A DNA stretch of 64,000 nucleotides from positions 1 through 64,000 of the forward strand of contig NZ_JAUNTO010000008.1 of NCBI RefSeq assembly GCF_030538655.1, written 5' to 3'. A program made the position numbers and the translations under genes. How positions within the stretch are numbered: the first letter of the stretch is position 1; each line of letters begins with the position of its first letter. Of this stretch, positions 9,667 through 18,474 are shown piece by piece. The notes under the pieces were generated by a model. It worked only from the letters and a program-made list of their open reading frames with translations, had not been told where the DNA came from and did no database searches. This DNA is from Paracoccus sp. (in: a-proteobacteria). Its GTDB lineage: Bacteria; Pseudomonadota; Alphaproteobacteria; Rhodobacterales; Rhodobacteraceae.

Positions 9667-10491
9667 TTAATCCTTCAGGCCGGAACTGCGGTGCAGCATC
9701 CAGTCTACGACAAAGTTTACCGCCACGGTCAGCACCGCGATACAGGCGGCGGGCAACAGGGGCGTGATGTCTCCGAATGAAATCAATGCCGCATTGTCGC
9801 GCACCATTCCGCCCCAGTCGGCCAAAGGCGGGGGCAGGCCCAGTCCCAGAAAGGACAGCGCCGAAATGGTCAGGAACACGAAGCAGAACCGCAGTCCGAA
9901 TTCAGCCACCAGCGGGGCGGCGATATTGGGCAAGACCTCGTGCCGGATGATCCACCATGTTCTTTCGCCGCGCAGGCGGGCGGCCTCGACGTAATCCATC
10001 ACCATGACATTCATGGCGGTGGCCCGCGCCAGACGGAACACGCGCGTGGCATCCAGAATGGCGATCACCATGACCAGATTGGCAATCCCCGGCCCAAGCG
10101 CCGACAGCGCCAGCAGGGTAAAGATCAGGGTCGGCATGGACATCAGCACATCAACCAGCCGTGACAACACCAGATCGACCCAGCCGCCAAGCGCCGCCGT
10201 CAGAAGGCCCGCGACCGAGCCGATGGTAAAGGCCAATACCGTTGTCAGCAGCGCGATCCCGACGGTATTGCGCGCGCCCCAGATAAGGCGCGACAACATA
10301 TCCCGGCCAAGCGCATCGGTTCCCAGCGGAAAGGAGGTGCTCCATGGCTCGAACTGCTGGCCGATGATGGCACCCTGGCCATAGGGTGCTAGAAACGGCG
10401 CCAGAATGGCCGTCAGCCCATACATGACGATGATGATGACCCCGGCAATGGCGGTCAACGGCATGGTGCGGATCAGGCGGAGGACTGTCAT
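9667..10491 (-). CDS. Peptide-type ABC transporter permease (DppC-like)
   Basis: Inner-membrane permease of 274 aa of the DppC/OppC type, with FPLGTDALGRDMLSRLIWGA near residues 55-75 and the coupling loop EAARLRGERTWWIIRHEVLPN near 165-185. The start at 10491 is chosen because the frame upstream (19 codons) overlaps the DppB-like gene and has no membrane segment. It partners the DppB-like permease whose stop lies only 4 bp upstream. Confidence 0.92.
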   Translation of the reverse strand: MTVLRLIRTMPLTAIAGVIIIVMYGLTAILAPFLAPYGQGAIIGQQFEPWSTSFPLGTDALGRDMLSRLIWGARNTVGIALLTTVLAFTIGSVAGLLTAALGGWVDLVLSRLVDVLMSMPTLIFTLLALSALGPGIANLVMVIAILDATRVFRLARATAMNVMVMDYVEAARLRGERTWWIIRHEVLPNIAAPLVAEFGLRFCFVFLTISALSFLGLGLPPPLADWGGMVRDNAALISFGDITPLLPAACIAVLTVAVNFVVDWMLHRSSGLKD

Positions 10492-10495
10492 CCGC

Positions 10496-11461
10496 CTACC
10501 TCGGGTAAAGCAGGCGTGGGTTGGTGGCGATGGCCAACACATCCGCAATCAGGTTCAACAGGATATAGACGGCGGCGAAAATCAGCGCGCAGGCCTGCAC
10601 AACCGGCAGATCGCGCTTGGTCACGCTGTCAACCATCAACTGGCCAAGGCCCGGATAGACGAATACCACCTCGACGATAACCACGCCGGTAATCAGCCAG
10701 GCGATGTTCAGCGCAATGACGTTGATAACCGGAGCCAGCGCGTTGGGCAGGGCGTGGCGGGTCACGATCCGCCATTGCGAGGCCCCTTTCAGGCGCGCCA
10801 TCTGCACGTAGGGCGCACCAAGCACATTGACCACCGCCGCCCGCGTCATGCGCATCATATGTGCGCTGATGACCAGAACCAGCGTGATCGCGGGCAGAAA
10901 GGTGCGCACCAGTCGATCCGCCAGCGTTGGTGCGGTGCCCGGATCGGCGATCGAGGGCAGCCAGCCCATCTGCACCGACAGCCAGAACATCAGGATATAG
11001 GCGATAAAGAATTCGGGAAAGGAAATCGCCGTCAGGGTGACAAGATTTGTGCCTTTATCGAACAGGCTGCCCCGCCACAGCGCTGCCAACAGACCCAGCA
11101 GCACCGCCAGCGGCACCGCAATGACAGCGGCATAGGCGGCCAGAAACAACGTATTGCCCAGACGTGTCGCCAGCAGATCAGCGACCGGCCGACCATTGGC
11201 CAGCGAGTTGCCGAAATCCCCCTGCAATATGCCGCCGATCCAGTGAAAATACCGCAGCACAAGCGGCTGATCGAGACCAAGTTCACGCCGGAAGGCGGCG
11301 ACGGTTTCCGTTGTCGCGCCCTGTCCCAGCACCTGCTGGGCGATGTCGCCCGGCAACAGGCTGACCGCCAGAAAGACCAGCACCGAGATCACCCATAGCA
11401 AGAGCGCCCCGATGCCCAGTCGTATCAGGATCATCTGCCTCAGGGGGTGATTGCTGCTCAT
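10496..11461 (-). CDS. Peptide-type ABC transporter permease (DppB-like)
   Basis: Permease of 321 aa, DppB/OppB type. It starts with a membrane helix and SLLPGDIAQQVLGQG, has GDFGNSLANGRPVADLL near 95-112, and the coupling segment MARLKGASQWRIVTRHALPN. Six membrane segments are expected. Its ATG overlaps the stop of the carnitine dehydrogenase gene (ATGA), tying the transporter and the enzyme into one transcript. Confidence 0.92.
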   Translation of the reverse strand: MSSNHPLRQMILIRLGIGALLLWVISVLVFLAVSLLPGDIAQQVLGQGATTETVAAFRRELGLDQPLVLRYFHWIGGILQGDFGNSLANGRPVADLLATRLGNTLFLAAYAAVIAVPLAVLLGLLAALWRGSLFDKGTNLVTLTAISFPEFFIAYILMFWLSVQMGWLPSIADPGTAPTLADRLVRTFLPAITLVLVISAHMMRMTRAAVVNVLGAPYVQMARLKGASQWRIVTRHALPNALAPVINVIALNIAWLITGVVIVEVVFVYPGLGQLMVDSVTKRDLPVVQACALIFAAVYILLNLIADVLAIATNPRLLYPR

Positions 11462-12909
11462 GCCGTGACCCGCGGGGCAATCGGGCGAACGCCCTGGCCC
11501 GCGTGATCGGGCGGCGGGGCGGTTTCCTGCGCCACCACCCCGTCCAGCGCGGTGATCAGATGGTCGGGCATCGGCACGGCGCGCCCGGCGGTGCTGTCCA
11601 CATGCAGCAGCATATGTTCGCCCGTTGCCGCCTCGCCCCCATCGGCGCGCAGGATGCGGTGATGCAGGCGGAACCGTTTGGCGTCATGTCCCAAAAGCCG
11701 GGTTTCGACTGTCAGTCGCTCGCCCGCGCCAACCTCGGCCAGATGGCGGATATGGGTTTCCACCGTATAGGCGGAATGCCCGCCCGCACGGTAATCCGGC
11801 CCAAGGCCGATGTGGATCAGGAACGCATCGGTCGCATCGCCCATCACCTGAAGATAACGGAACTCGGTCATATGGCCGTTGTAATCCAGCCAGGCTCCGC
11901 CCACTGTCACCTGATGCAGCCGCAGCGGATAGCCTGCCGGGGACGGCACCGCGCGGCCATAGAGGCGGTTTTCGGTGTCGCGCACCACCTGACCAGCACC
12001 CCAGTCATTCGCCTTGAGCGCGTGCAGAATACCGATCAGATTGTCGTCGCGGATGCGTTCCAGATCGCGGATGGAATGCGCGCCCGATTGCGCATCCGAT
12101 TGAGCGGCGATGCGGTCGATCAGGGCCTCATCCAGATCAGGGACATCGGTCAGGCGCGACCATGGCCATTTCAGCGATGGCCCGAATTGCCCCAGAAAAT
12201 GCCGTATCCCGGCCTCGCCCCCGGCAATACGATAGGTTTCGAACAAGCCCATCTGCGCCCATCTCAGGCCAAAGCCAAAGCGGATGATGTCGTCGATTTC
12301 CTGAGTGGTGGCATAGCCGTCGCGGACCAGCCACAATGCCTCGCGCCAGACCGATTCCAGCAGCCGGTCGCCGATATGGGCGTCGATTTCGCGCGGTATG
12401 TTGATGGGCTTCATGCCCATATCGGTCAGCAGCGCCGCCGCCCGGTCTGCCGTTGCACCGCCGCCGACGATTTCGACCAAGGGCAGCAGATAGACCGGGT
12501 TGAACGGATGCGCGACGATGATCCGGCCCGGATGGCGTGCGCCCTGCCGTAACTCGCTGGGGCGAAAGCCTGACGTCGAAGAACCGATGATTGCCCCGTC
12601 AGGCGCGGCGGTCTCGATCTCGGCAATGATGCGGTGTTTCAGATCCAGCCGCTCGGGGACGCTTTCCTGAATGTAATCCGCCCCGCGGACCGCCTCGGCG
12701 ATAGAGCTTGCAAAGGTGATGCATCCCGGCTCGGGCAAGGGGGCCTGAAACAGATTACCCCAGGCGCGGGTCGCGTTATCCATGATCTCGCCCACGATCC
12801 GGGCCGCATCCGGCGCGGGATCAAAGACGCTGACCGCGTGGCCATTCAGCGCAAAGCGGGCAATCCAGCCACCACCGATCACGCCGCCACCGACACAGGC
12901 GATTTTCAT
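11458..12909 (-). CDS. Bifunctional L-carnitine dehydrogenase / betainyl-CoA thioesterase
   Basis: 483-aa fusion. Residues 1-315 are a 3-hydroxyacyl-CoA-dehydrogenase-type NAD domain (VGGGVIGGG at 6-14; IIVAHPFNPVYLLPLVEIVGG in the catalytic region). Residues 325-460 form a hot-dog thioesterase (DYNGHMTEFRYLQVMGDATD). This two-domain layout is known for alphaproteobacterial carnitine dehydrogenases, where the first domain oxidises L-carnitine to 3-dehydrocarnitine and the second hydrolyses betainyl-CoA to glycine betaine. The ATG at 12909 overlaps the stop of the binding-protein gene. The BKACE gene of the same operon supplies the intermediate step, which strongly supports the call. Confidence 0.88.
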   Translation of the reverse strand: MKIACVGGGVIGGGWIARFALNGHAVSVFDPAPDAARIVGEIMDNATRAWGNLFQAPLPEPGCITFASSIAEAVRGADYIQESVPERLDLKHRIIAEIETAAPDGAIIGSSTSGFRPSELRQGARHPGRIIVAHPFNPVYLLPLVEIVGGGATADRAAALLTDMGMKPINIPREIDAHIGDRLLESVWREALWLVRDGYATTQEIDDIIRFGFGLRWAQMGLFETYRIAGGEAGIRHFLGQFGPSLKWPWSRLTDVPDLDEALIDRIAAQSDAQSGAHSIRDLERIRDDNLIGILHALKANDWGAGQVVRDTENRLYGRAVPSPAGYPLRLHQVTVGGAWLDYNGHMTEFRYLQVMGDATDAFLIHIGLGPDYRAGGHSAYTVETHIRHLAEVGAGERLTVETRLLGHDAKRFRLHHRILRADGGEAATGEHMLLHVDSTAGRAVPMPDHLITALDGVVAQETAPPPDHAGQGVRPIAPRVTA

Positions 12910-14453
12910 GCTGCCCACCAACGCTCGACGACCTTCCAGCCGTCCAGAAAGCGGTTTCCGGCCACTTCGCCATGCGCCACCTTGTCGTTATGGGCATCGA
13001 CGTAGTTCACAAAGACCGGGATGATCGAGCCGCCCTCCTCGCTGACCAGCGTCTGCATTTCGGCATAGATTTCAGCCCGTAGGCTGTCATCCAGTTCAGC
13101 CCGTGCCTGCAACAGCAGTTCATTGAACCGATCATTCGACCAACGCGCCTCATTCCATTCGGCATCCTTGGAATAGACCAGCGTGAACATGTCATCCTCG
13201 GTCGGACGCCCGTTCCAATAACTCATGCAGAAGGGACGTTTCAGCCAGACGTTCGACCAATAGCCGTCTTCTGGCTCGCGCCGAATGGTGATGTCGATAC
13301 CTGCCGCAGCCGCCGATTGTTGAAAAAGCTGCGCGGTATCAACGGCCCCGGCGAATGCTGCCTCAGAGGTGGCGAGCTCAACAGACAGACGATCAAGCCC
13401 GGCCTTTTTCAGATAATCGCGGGCCTTGTCGGGATCATAGCTATGCTGCGCTGTCGGTTCGGCGAAAAAGCGGTTGGCGGGCGTGATCGGGCTGTCATTC
13501 GCGACACGACCATAGCCACGCAGGATTTTATCGACGATCTCCTCGCGGTTGATGGCGTGTTTCAGCGCCAGACGCACATTCACATCGTCAAAAGGCGCGG
13601 TGTCGCAGAACATCGGAAGGGTGTAATGCGCGGTTCCCGTGGTTTCGACCAGCGTGATACCGGGGCGTCGTTCCAGCAGGTGAACGGTAGAAAGGGGCGG
13701 GCCGTTAATCACATCAACTTCGCCCGTCATCAGCGCGTTCTGGCGTGCGGTCGGGTCGTTGATGGTGCGCAGCTCAACCGTGTCGAACCATGCGCGGTTC
13801 GGCTTCCAGTAATCATCCCGGCGGCTGAGACTGATGCGGACGCCGGGTTCGTGATTGTCCAGCACATACCCGCCAGTGCCCAGACCCGACTGCCAGTTCA
13901 GGGTGCCATCCTCATTCGCGGGCATGATGATGAAGTGATAATCCGAGGTCAGATAACCAAAGTCGGCATTGCCGCCATTCAGTTCAAAGATCACGACACT
14001 ATCGCCATCAGCGCGGATGTCGCCGACTTGGGCCAGCGAATCCTTGGCGGCTGATACGGTATTTTCGCCGCGATGGTGATTGAATGACGCGATGACATCC
14101 TTGGCCGTCACACGCCGACCATCCGAAAACTGTGCATCACCGCGCAGGCGGAAGGTCCAGACGCGTGCCTCGGGATCGGACTCGACGCTTTCGGCCAGTT
14201 CTGGCACTGCCTGACCTTTGGCGTCGATTTCGACCAGGTTGTTGCACACCGCCAGCATGGCGGTGATGACCGGGCCAGCGGAAAAGGTCGCCGGATCAAT
14301 CGAATCCGAGGTGGCGCCGCTTGAGTGGCCGATCCGCAGGGTGCCGCCCGGTTTCGGTTCAGCGGCCAGTGCGCCATGCGGCAGGATCAGTCCGGCCGCT
14401 GTTATGGTGGCCGCCCCGGCCAGCAGGCCACGTCGTGTCAGTCGATAAGTCAT
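12906..14453 (-). CDS. Peptide-type ABC transporter, periplasmic substrate-binding protein
   Basis: SBP_bac_5 (DppA/OppA) family protein of 515 aa. It begins with a twin-arginine-like signal (LTRRGLLAGA, RR at 7-8, cleavage near residue 31), then PGGTLRIGHSSG and WTFRLRGDAQFSDGRRVTAKD, both typical of the family. The ATG at 14453 has a strong purine-rich ribosome site (GGGGGGTAAC). It lies between the BKACE gene and the dehydrogenase, so the natural ligand is probably carnitine or an acylcarnitine rather than a peptide; this is inferred from context only. Confidence 0.9.
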   Translation of the reverse strand: MTYRLTRRGLLAGAATITAAGLILPHGALAAEPKPGGTLRIGHSSGATSDSIDPATFSAGPVITAMLAVCNNLVEIDAKGQAVPELAESVESDPEARVWTFRLRGDAQFSDGRRVTAKDVIASFNHHRGENTVSAAKDSLAQVGDIRADGDSVVIFELNGGNADFGYLTSDYHFIIMPANEDGTLNWQSGLGTGGYVLDNHEPGVRISLSRRDDYWKPNRAWFDTVELRTINDPTARQNALMTGEVDVINGPPLSTVHLLERRPGITLVETTGTAHYTLPMFCDTAPFDDVNVRLALKHAINREEIVDKILRGYGRVANDSPITPANRFFAEPTAQHSYDPDKARDYLKKAGLDRLSVELATSEAAFAGAVDTAQLFQQSAAAAGIDITIRREPEDGYWSNVWLKRPFCMSYWNGRPTEDDMFTLVYSKDAEWNEARWSNDRFNELLLQARAELDDSLRAEIYAEMQTLVSEEGGSIIPVFVNYVDAHNDKVAHGEVAGNRFLDGWKVVERWWAA

Positions 14454-14474
14454 GTTACCCCCCTTCAGTCGCAT

Positions 14475-15362
14475 CTAGCGCCGGGTCAGTTTCAGTTTTT
14501 CGCGCACCTCGGCAGGGCCAAGGATATGACAGCCCATCGCTGTCAAAATCGTTGCCGCGCGTTCCACCAGCGCGCCATTCGTCGCCAGAACGCCGCGATC
14601 AAGCCAGATGTTATCCTCAAGCCCGACACGGACATTGCCGCCTGCCAATGCCGCCTGCGCAACATAGGGCATCTGCATCCGCCCGATGGAAAAGGCGGAA
14701 AAAATCCAGCCTTTCGGGATATTATTCACCATCGCCATCAGGCTGTTCAGATCGTCCGGCGCGCCATAAGGGATACCCATACAAAGCTGGATCATCACCG
14801 GATCGTCGATCAGCCCTTCGTCCACAAGCGTTCGCGCCAGCCACAGATGCCCCGTGTCAAAGACTTCTATTTCGGGGCGCACACCCATTTTCTGGATATG
14901 GGCCGCCATAGCACGCAACGTGCCGGGTGTATTGGTCATCACATAATCTGCTTCGGCAAAGTTCATGGTGCCGCAGTCCAACGTGCAGATTTCCGGCAAA
15001 AGCGCCTTGACGTGAACCAGCCGCTCGGTCGCGCCAATCAGATCCGAGGCGGGTGACAAAGGCAGCGGCGCTTCGGCCGAGCCAAGCACGATATCCCCGC
15101 CCATCCCCGCCGTCAGGTTCAAAACCACGTCGGTATCCGCAGACCGGACCCGCTCGACCACTTCACGATATAAGGCCGGATCGCGAGACGGCGCGCCGGT
15201 TTCGGGATCACGGACATGGACATGGGCGATGGCCGCCCCGGCCCTGGCGGCCTCAATGCAGGCGTCGGCGATCTGGGCGGGGCTGCGCGGCACCTTGTCA
15301 GATTTGGTATGGCTTTGCCCTGATCCGGTGACGGCGCAGGTAATGAAAACATCGCGGTTCAT
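14475..15362 (-). CDS. BKACE (DUF849) 3-dehydrocarnitine cleavage enzyme
   Basis: 295-aa beta-keto acid cleavage enzyme. The zinc motif HVHVRDPETG starts at residue 47, and VLNLTAGMGG, LDCGTMNFAE and the C-terminal VGLEDNIWLDRG are all family landmarks. BKACE enzymes transfer the keto-acid chain to acetyl-CoA; with 3-dehydrocarnitine they give betainyl-CoA and acetoacetate. The neighbour that is a carnitine dehydrogenase/betainyl-CoA thioesterase makes this substrate assignment strong. It is the first gene of the operon and faces the GlxA-type regulator across about 80 bp. Confidence 0.9.
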   Translation of the reverse strand: MNRDVFITCAVTGSGQSHTKSDKVPRSPAQIADACIEAARAGAAIAHVHVRDPETGAPSRDPALYREVVERVRSADTDVVLNLTAGMGGDIVLGSAEAPLPLSPASDLIGATERLVHVKALLPEICTLDCGTMNFAEADYVMTNTPGTLRAMAAHIQKMGVRPEIEVFDTGHLWLARTLVDEGLIDDPVMIQLCMGIPYGAPDDLNSLMAMVNNIPKGWIFSAFSIGRMQMPYVAQAALAGGNVRVGLEDNIWLDRGVLATNGALVERAATILTAMGCHILGPAEVREKLKLTRR

Positions 15363-15410
15363 AGGATCTCCGGCATTGGGACAGGGGCAAGGTTAAGACG
15401 ATTTTTCTGG

Positions 15411-15441
15411 CATGATATGCTTTTCTCGCCTCATGATATGC
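15411..15441. promoter_or_regulatory. Direct repeat operator candidate for the CdhR/GlxA-like regulator
   Basis: The decamer CATGATATGC occurs at 15411-15420 and again at 15432-15441, a spacing of 21 bp (two helical turns), in the short divergent gap between the carnitine operon and its regulator. AraC-family proteins commonly bind such in-phase direct repeats. Confidence 0.5.
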
Positions 15442-15443
15442 GT

Positions 15444-16382
15444 ATGTCGCCAATCTCGCCCTTTCATCTGACATTTCTGCTGTTCGACGGCTTTTCCAAC
15501 ATGGTTCTTGCCAGCGTGATCGAGCCATTGCGCGCGGCCCGCGATCTGTCCGGGCGACGGGTGTTTTCATGGCAGACGGCAACGCTGGATGGCACGCAGG
15601 CGCACAGTTCTTCGGGTCTGGCGATCGGGGTTGATCTGCCGCTGGACAGGATCGGGGCGACGGATGCGCTGGTCGTGGTTGCGGGTTATGGCGTGCGCGA
15701 CCAGATGCGGCGTGAGGTGTTGCAGGCCGTGCTGACAAAGGCGCGTGGTCTACCGATGATCGTGGGTCTGGATACGGGCGCGTGGTTGCTGGCAGGGACC
15801 GGGCTGCTGACCGGACGCCGGGCCGCTGTTCACTGGATGGAACGCGAAGCACTGGCCGAAGCGTTCCCCGAGATTGAAGTCGTGGATGCGCCTTTCGTCA
15901 CCTGCGGTAATATCGTGACGTGCGGCGGGGCGCGAGACGTTCTGGAATGGTCGCTGGACCTGATCGGGCGTCGCACGGACGAGGCGCTGCGCTATGATGT
16001 GGCCACGATGTTCGGCGGCATCGTCGCATCTGTGACGCAAAGGCCGGATCAGATGACCAACCGCGCCCTGCCTCCCGCCATGCAACGTGCAGTGCAGGCG
16101 ATGCGCCAGACGACCGAAGCTCCCGTGCCGCTGATCCGCATCGCCGAGGCGGCGGCGGTATCCGAACGAACGCTGGACCGCCTGTTCCATGCACATCTTG
16201 GCATGGCAGCCGGTCGCTATTACCGGCTGATCCGGTTGACCCATGCTCACGCCCTTGCGCGCGAGACGACGTTGACATTGGCCGAGATCGCCGTGCGAAC
16301 GGGCTTTGCCTCGGCGTCAACATTGGCGCGGGCCTATCGTGCGCACTTTGGACACTCGCTTGGCCAGTCAAGGCAAAACTGA
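15444..16382 (+). CDS. GlxA/CdhR-like AraC-family regulator with DJ-1/PfpI domain
   Basis: 312-aa transcription regulator. Residues about 5-185 form a DJ-1/PfpI glutamine-amidotransferase-like sensing domain (LTFLLFDGFSNMVLASVIEP; LLTGRRAAVHWMERE). Residues about 205-310 hold an AraC HTH pair (RIAEAAAVSERTLDRLFHAH; LAEIAVRTGFASASTLARAY). The carnitine regulator CdhR of Pseudomonas has the same architecture, so control of the divergent carnitine operon is likely. Start choice is uncertain: ATGs at 15417 and 15438 are in frame, but 15444 gives the family-length N-terminus and leaves the 21-bp-spaced repeats outside the gene. No gene is seen in the following 266 bp. Confidence 0.85.
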   Translation: MSPISPFHLTFLLFDGFSNMVLASVIEPLRAARDLSGRRVFSWQTATLDGTQAHSSSGLAIGVDLPLDRIGATDALVVVAGYGVRDQMRREVLQAVLTKARGLPMIVGLDTGAWLLAGTGLLTGRRAAVHWMEREALAEAFPEIEVVDAPFVTCGNIVTCGGARDVLEWSLDLIGRRTDEALRYDVATMFGGIVASVTQRPDQMTNRALPPAMQRAVQAMRQTTEAPVPLIRIAEAAAVSERTLDRLFHAHLGMAAGRYYRLIRLTHAHALARETTLTLAEIAVRTGFASASTLARAYRAHFGHSLGQSRQN

Positions 16383-16648
16383 TGGCTGTGTCGCATTCCA
16401 GGGTTGGCAGAAGGCCATTGGCCCCAGGTTGTCTTGGACTGCGGTTTCCCAAGCGACAGGATATAAATTGCGGGTAAGCCCAAGCTCGCCCTCGCTGACT
16501 CTGGGGCAGAGTGAGCCGCAAAAGAGGTATGTGTCATCGGTCCCGGCGCATCGTCCGGGGACAGCCAGCCACGCCTTTCATGTTTTGGGCATTGGGTAAG
16601 GTTTCAGATTCTGGCGTGATTGGCATCATCGTCTTTTCAAGCAGAAAC

Positions 16649-17356
16649 CTATGCCACCACCGCCCAATAGGCATCAATGGATTCCTGCAAATGCGCGGTC
16701 ATTGCGGCTTCGGCGGCATCTGCGTTTCTGTCTTTGATTGCGTCGAATATCTCGCGATGACGGGCAAAGGCGCGTTTGGCTGCGCCGGGGGCCTGAATGG
16801 CGACGCGGCGGTGTGCGGTCAGCCATGCCTGAACCGCATTGTGCAGCGCGTCGATAAAGACGTTTCCGCTGACATTCGCGATGGCCAGATGGAAGTCGAT
16901 ATTGGTGCGAACGAACGCTTCGGGATCGTTGATCGTCTGGCCGTTGGCATCCAGTGCGGCCTGAATTGCCGCAAGCTGATCGGCGGTTGCCATGCGGGCG
17001 GCGGTGCGGGCCAAAAAGCCCTCGAACATCATCCGGGCCTCTTGCAACTGGCGCAGGCGTTCGGGGCGGGTCAGGACAAAGCGGGCCGGGCCGCTGAGTT
17101 CCTCGATCAGACGCTCTGCCGTTGGTTCGATGATGCGGGCACGGCGACCGTTCACAAGCTCGATCAGACCACTGGTTTGCAGGGCAAACAGCGCCTCGCG
17201 GATGGCGGTGCGGCTGACCTCGAACCGTTCGCATAATTCGCGCTCGGCGGGCAGAAAGTCGCCCGGCTTGAGGCTGCCGTCCACGATGGATGCCTCGATC
17301 TGTGCGACGACATCTTCGTAGAGGCGCTTTTTGCGAACCGGCACGGCATTCAGCAT
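16649..17356 (-). CDS. GntR/FadR-family regulator (NanR-like operator nearby)
   Basis: 235-aa regulator. The N-terminal winged helix (PAERELCERFEVSRTAIREA) is followed by an all-helical FCD ligand domain with metal-binding His residues (NIDFHLAIANVSGN; ARHREIFDAI; MTAHLQESIDAY). The ATG at 17356 has a GGAGA site 5 bp upstream and is preferred to the frame start at 17401. It is divergent from the TRAP operon, and two GGTATA hexamers lie between the two, which suggests that it represses or senses for that operon. Confidence 0.88.
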   Translation of the reverse strand: MLNAVPVRKKRLYEDVVAQIEASIVDGSLKPGDFLPAERELCERFEVSRTAIREALFALQTSGLIELVNGRRARIIEPTAERLIEELSGPARFVLTRPERLRQLQEARMMFEGFLARTAARMATADQLAAIQAALDANGQTINDPEAFVRTNIDFHLAIANVSGNVFIDALHNAVQAWLTAHRRVAIQAPGAAKRAFARHREIFDAIKDRNADAAEAAMTAHLQESIDAYWAVVA

Positions 17357-17419
17357 CGGGATCTCCTTATGTCCGGCGTCAGGATAGCAAGACCCTATCA
17401 TTGATTCTACCTTTCACTT

Positions 17420-17434
17420 GGTATAATAGGTATA
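17420..17434. promoter_or_regulatory. GGTATA tandem operator overlapping a TATAAT -10 box
   Basis: GGTATAATAGGTATA contains two GGTATA hexamers 9 bp apart; the embedded TATAAT (17422-17427) could be the -10 of the TRAP operon promoter, with CATTGA (17399-17404) as a weak -35. E. coli NanR binds GGTATA repeats with nearly the same spacing, so the adjacent FCD-type GntR protein is the likely binder. Confidence 0.55.
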
Positions 17435-17470
17435 CAGCTGAGGGGAATCGGTGACCGAGGGGAGGGAACC

Positions 17471-18436
17471 ATGAAACTTGCGCGCATCAGCGGTGTAATT
17501 TTGCTGGCCATAGCGGCAGGCACCGCACCAGCATTGGCCAAAACGGTGCTGCAACTGGCATCTGTCGAAACGCCGCAGACGGTCTGGGGGCAGGCAGCGC
17601 AGCGATTTGCCGATGGCGTTGCCGAGGCATCCGGCGGCGAAATCGAGGTGCGGCTGTCGCTGGCGGGATCGACCGGCACCCCGCGCGAGACGCTGGAGGC
17701 GCTGACCATCGGAACAAATGACATCGTGATGACGGTGATCGCGTCGCTGAACACCTATGATCAGATCGCGGCGATCGAAAGCTATCCCTATCTGTTCCGT
17801 GATCCCGCGCACTTCGATGCTGTGTTCGGCGGCCCTGTGGGCGAGGAACTGTTCGCCGAAATCACCGAACGCACCGGGTTCCGCCTTGTCGGGGCCGGGA
17901 TGCGCGGTCCGCGCGCCATGGCGTCAATTCGGGCGGTCAATACGGTTGACGATTTGGCGGGGCTGAAAATCCGTGTTCCGAATATCGACATTTATGCCGC
18001 CACATGGGCTGCATTAGGGGCCAGCCCGACGCCGATGTCCACGAATGACGTCTACAGCGGCTTGCAATCGGGGATCATCGACGCGGTTGAAAACCCGCTG
18101 TCGGCGCATCTGCGGTCGAAATATTACGAGGCCGCCAATTTCATCATCATGACCGATCACGTCTATGGCGCCTATACGCTGATCTTTGACGAGACGCGTT
18201 TTGCCCGCCTGAGCGAAGGTGAGCAGAAAATCGTTCTTGATGAAGGGCGCAAGGCGATGACATGGGCCGCCGCGCAAGAACATGTGCAGGATCAGGCTGA
18301 CCGGGCAAGATTGGAAGCCTTGGGTGTGACCGTGATCGCGCCTGATCTGGCGCCGTTCCGGGAAAAATCCGCCGCAGTTGCCGAACGGTTCCCCGGCCTT
18401 CAGCCGTGGGTCGAACGAATTCAGGCTGTTGAATAA
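17471..18436 (+). CDS. TRAP transporter substrate-binding protein (DctP family)
   Basis: 321-aa periplasmic binding protein. Signal peptide (MKLARISGVILLAIAAGTAP, cut near residue 24), then LQLASVETPQTVWGQAAQRF and the family core GLKIRVPNIDIYAATWAALG and LQSGIIDAVENPLSAHL. The Arg in GLKIRVP usually contacts a carboxylate of the ligand. Strong ribosome site GAGGGGAGGG. It is the first gene of dctPQM-rraA-aconitase; the ligand is probably a sugar acid or other organic acid. Confidence 0.92.
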   Translation: MKLARISGVILLAIAAGTAPALAKTVLQLASVETPQTVWGQAAQRFADGVAEASGGEIEVRLSLAGSTGTPRETLEALTIGTNDIVMTVIASLNTYDQIAAIESYPYLFRDPAHFDAVFGGPVGEELFAEITERTGFRLVGAGMRGPRAMASIRAVNTVDDLAGLKIRVPNIDIYAATWAALGASPTPMSTNDVYSGLQSGIIDAVENPLSAHLRSKYYEAANFIIMTDHVYGAYTLIFDETRFARLSEGEQKIVLDEGRKAMTWAAAQEHVQDQADRARLEALGVTVIAPDLAPFREKSAAVAERFPGLQPWVERIQAVE

Positions 18437-18474
18437 CAGGCCGCGCGCGGGTGCTGAAGCGGGGGGGTGGAACG

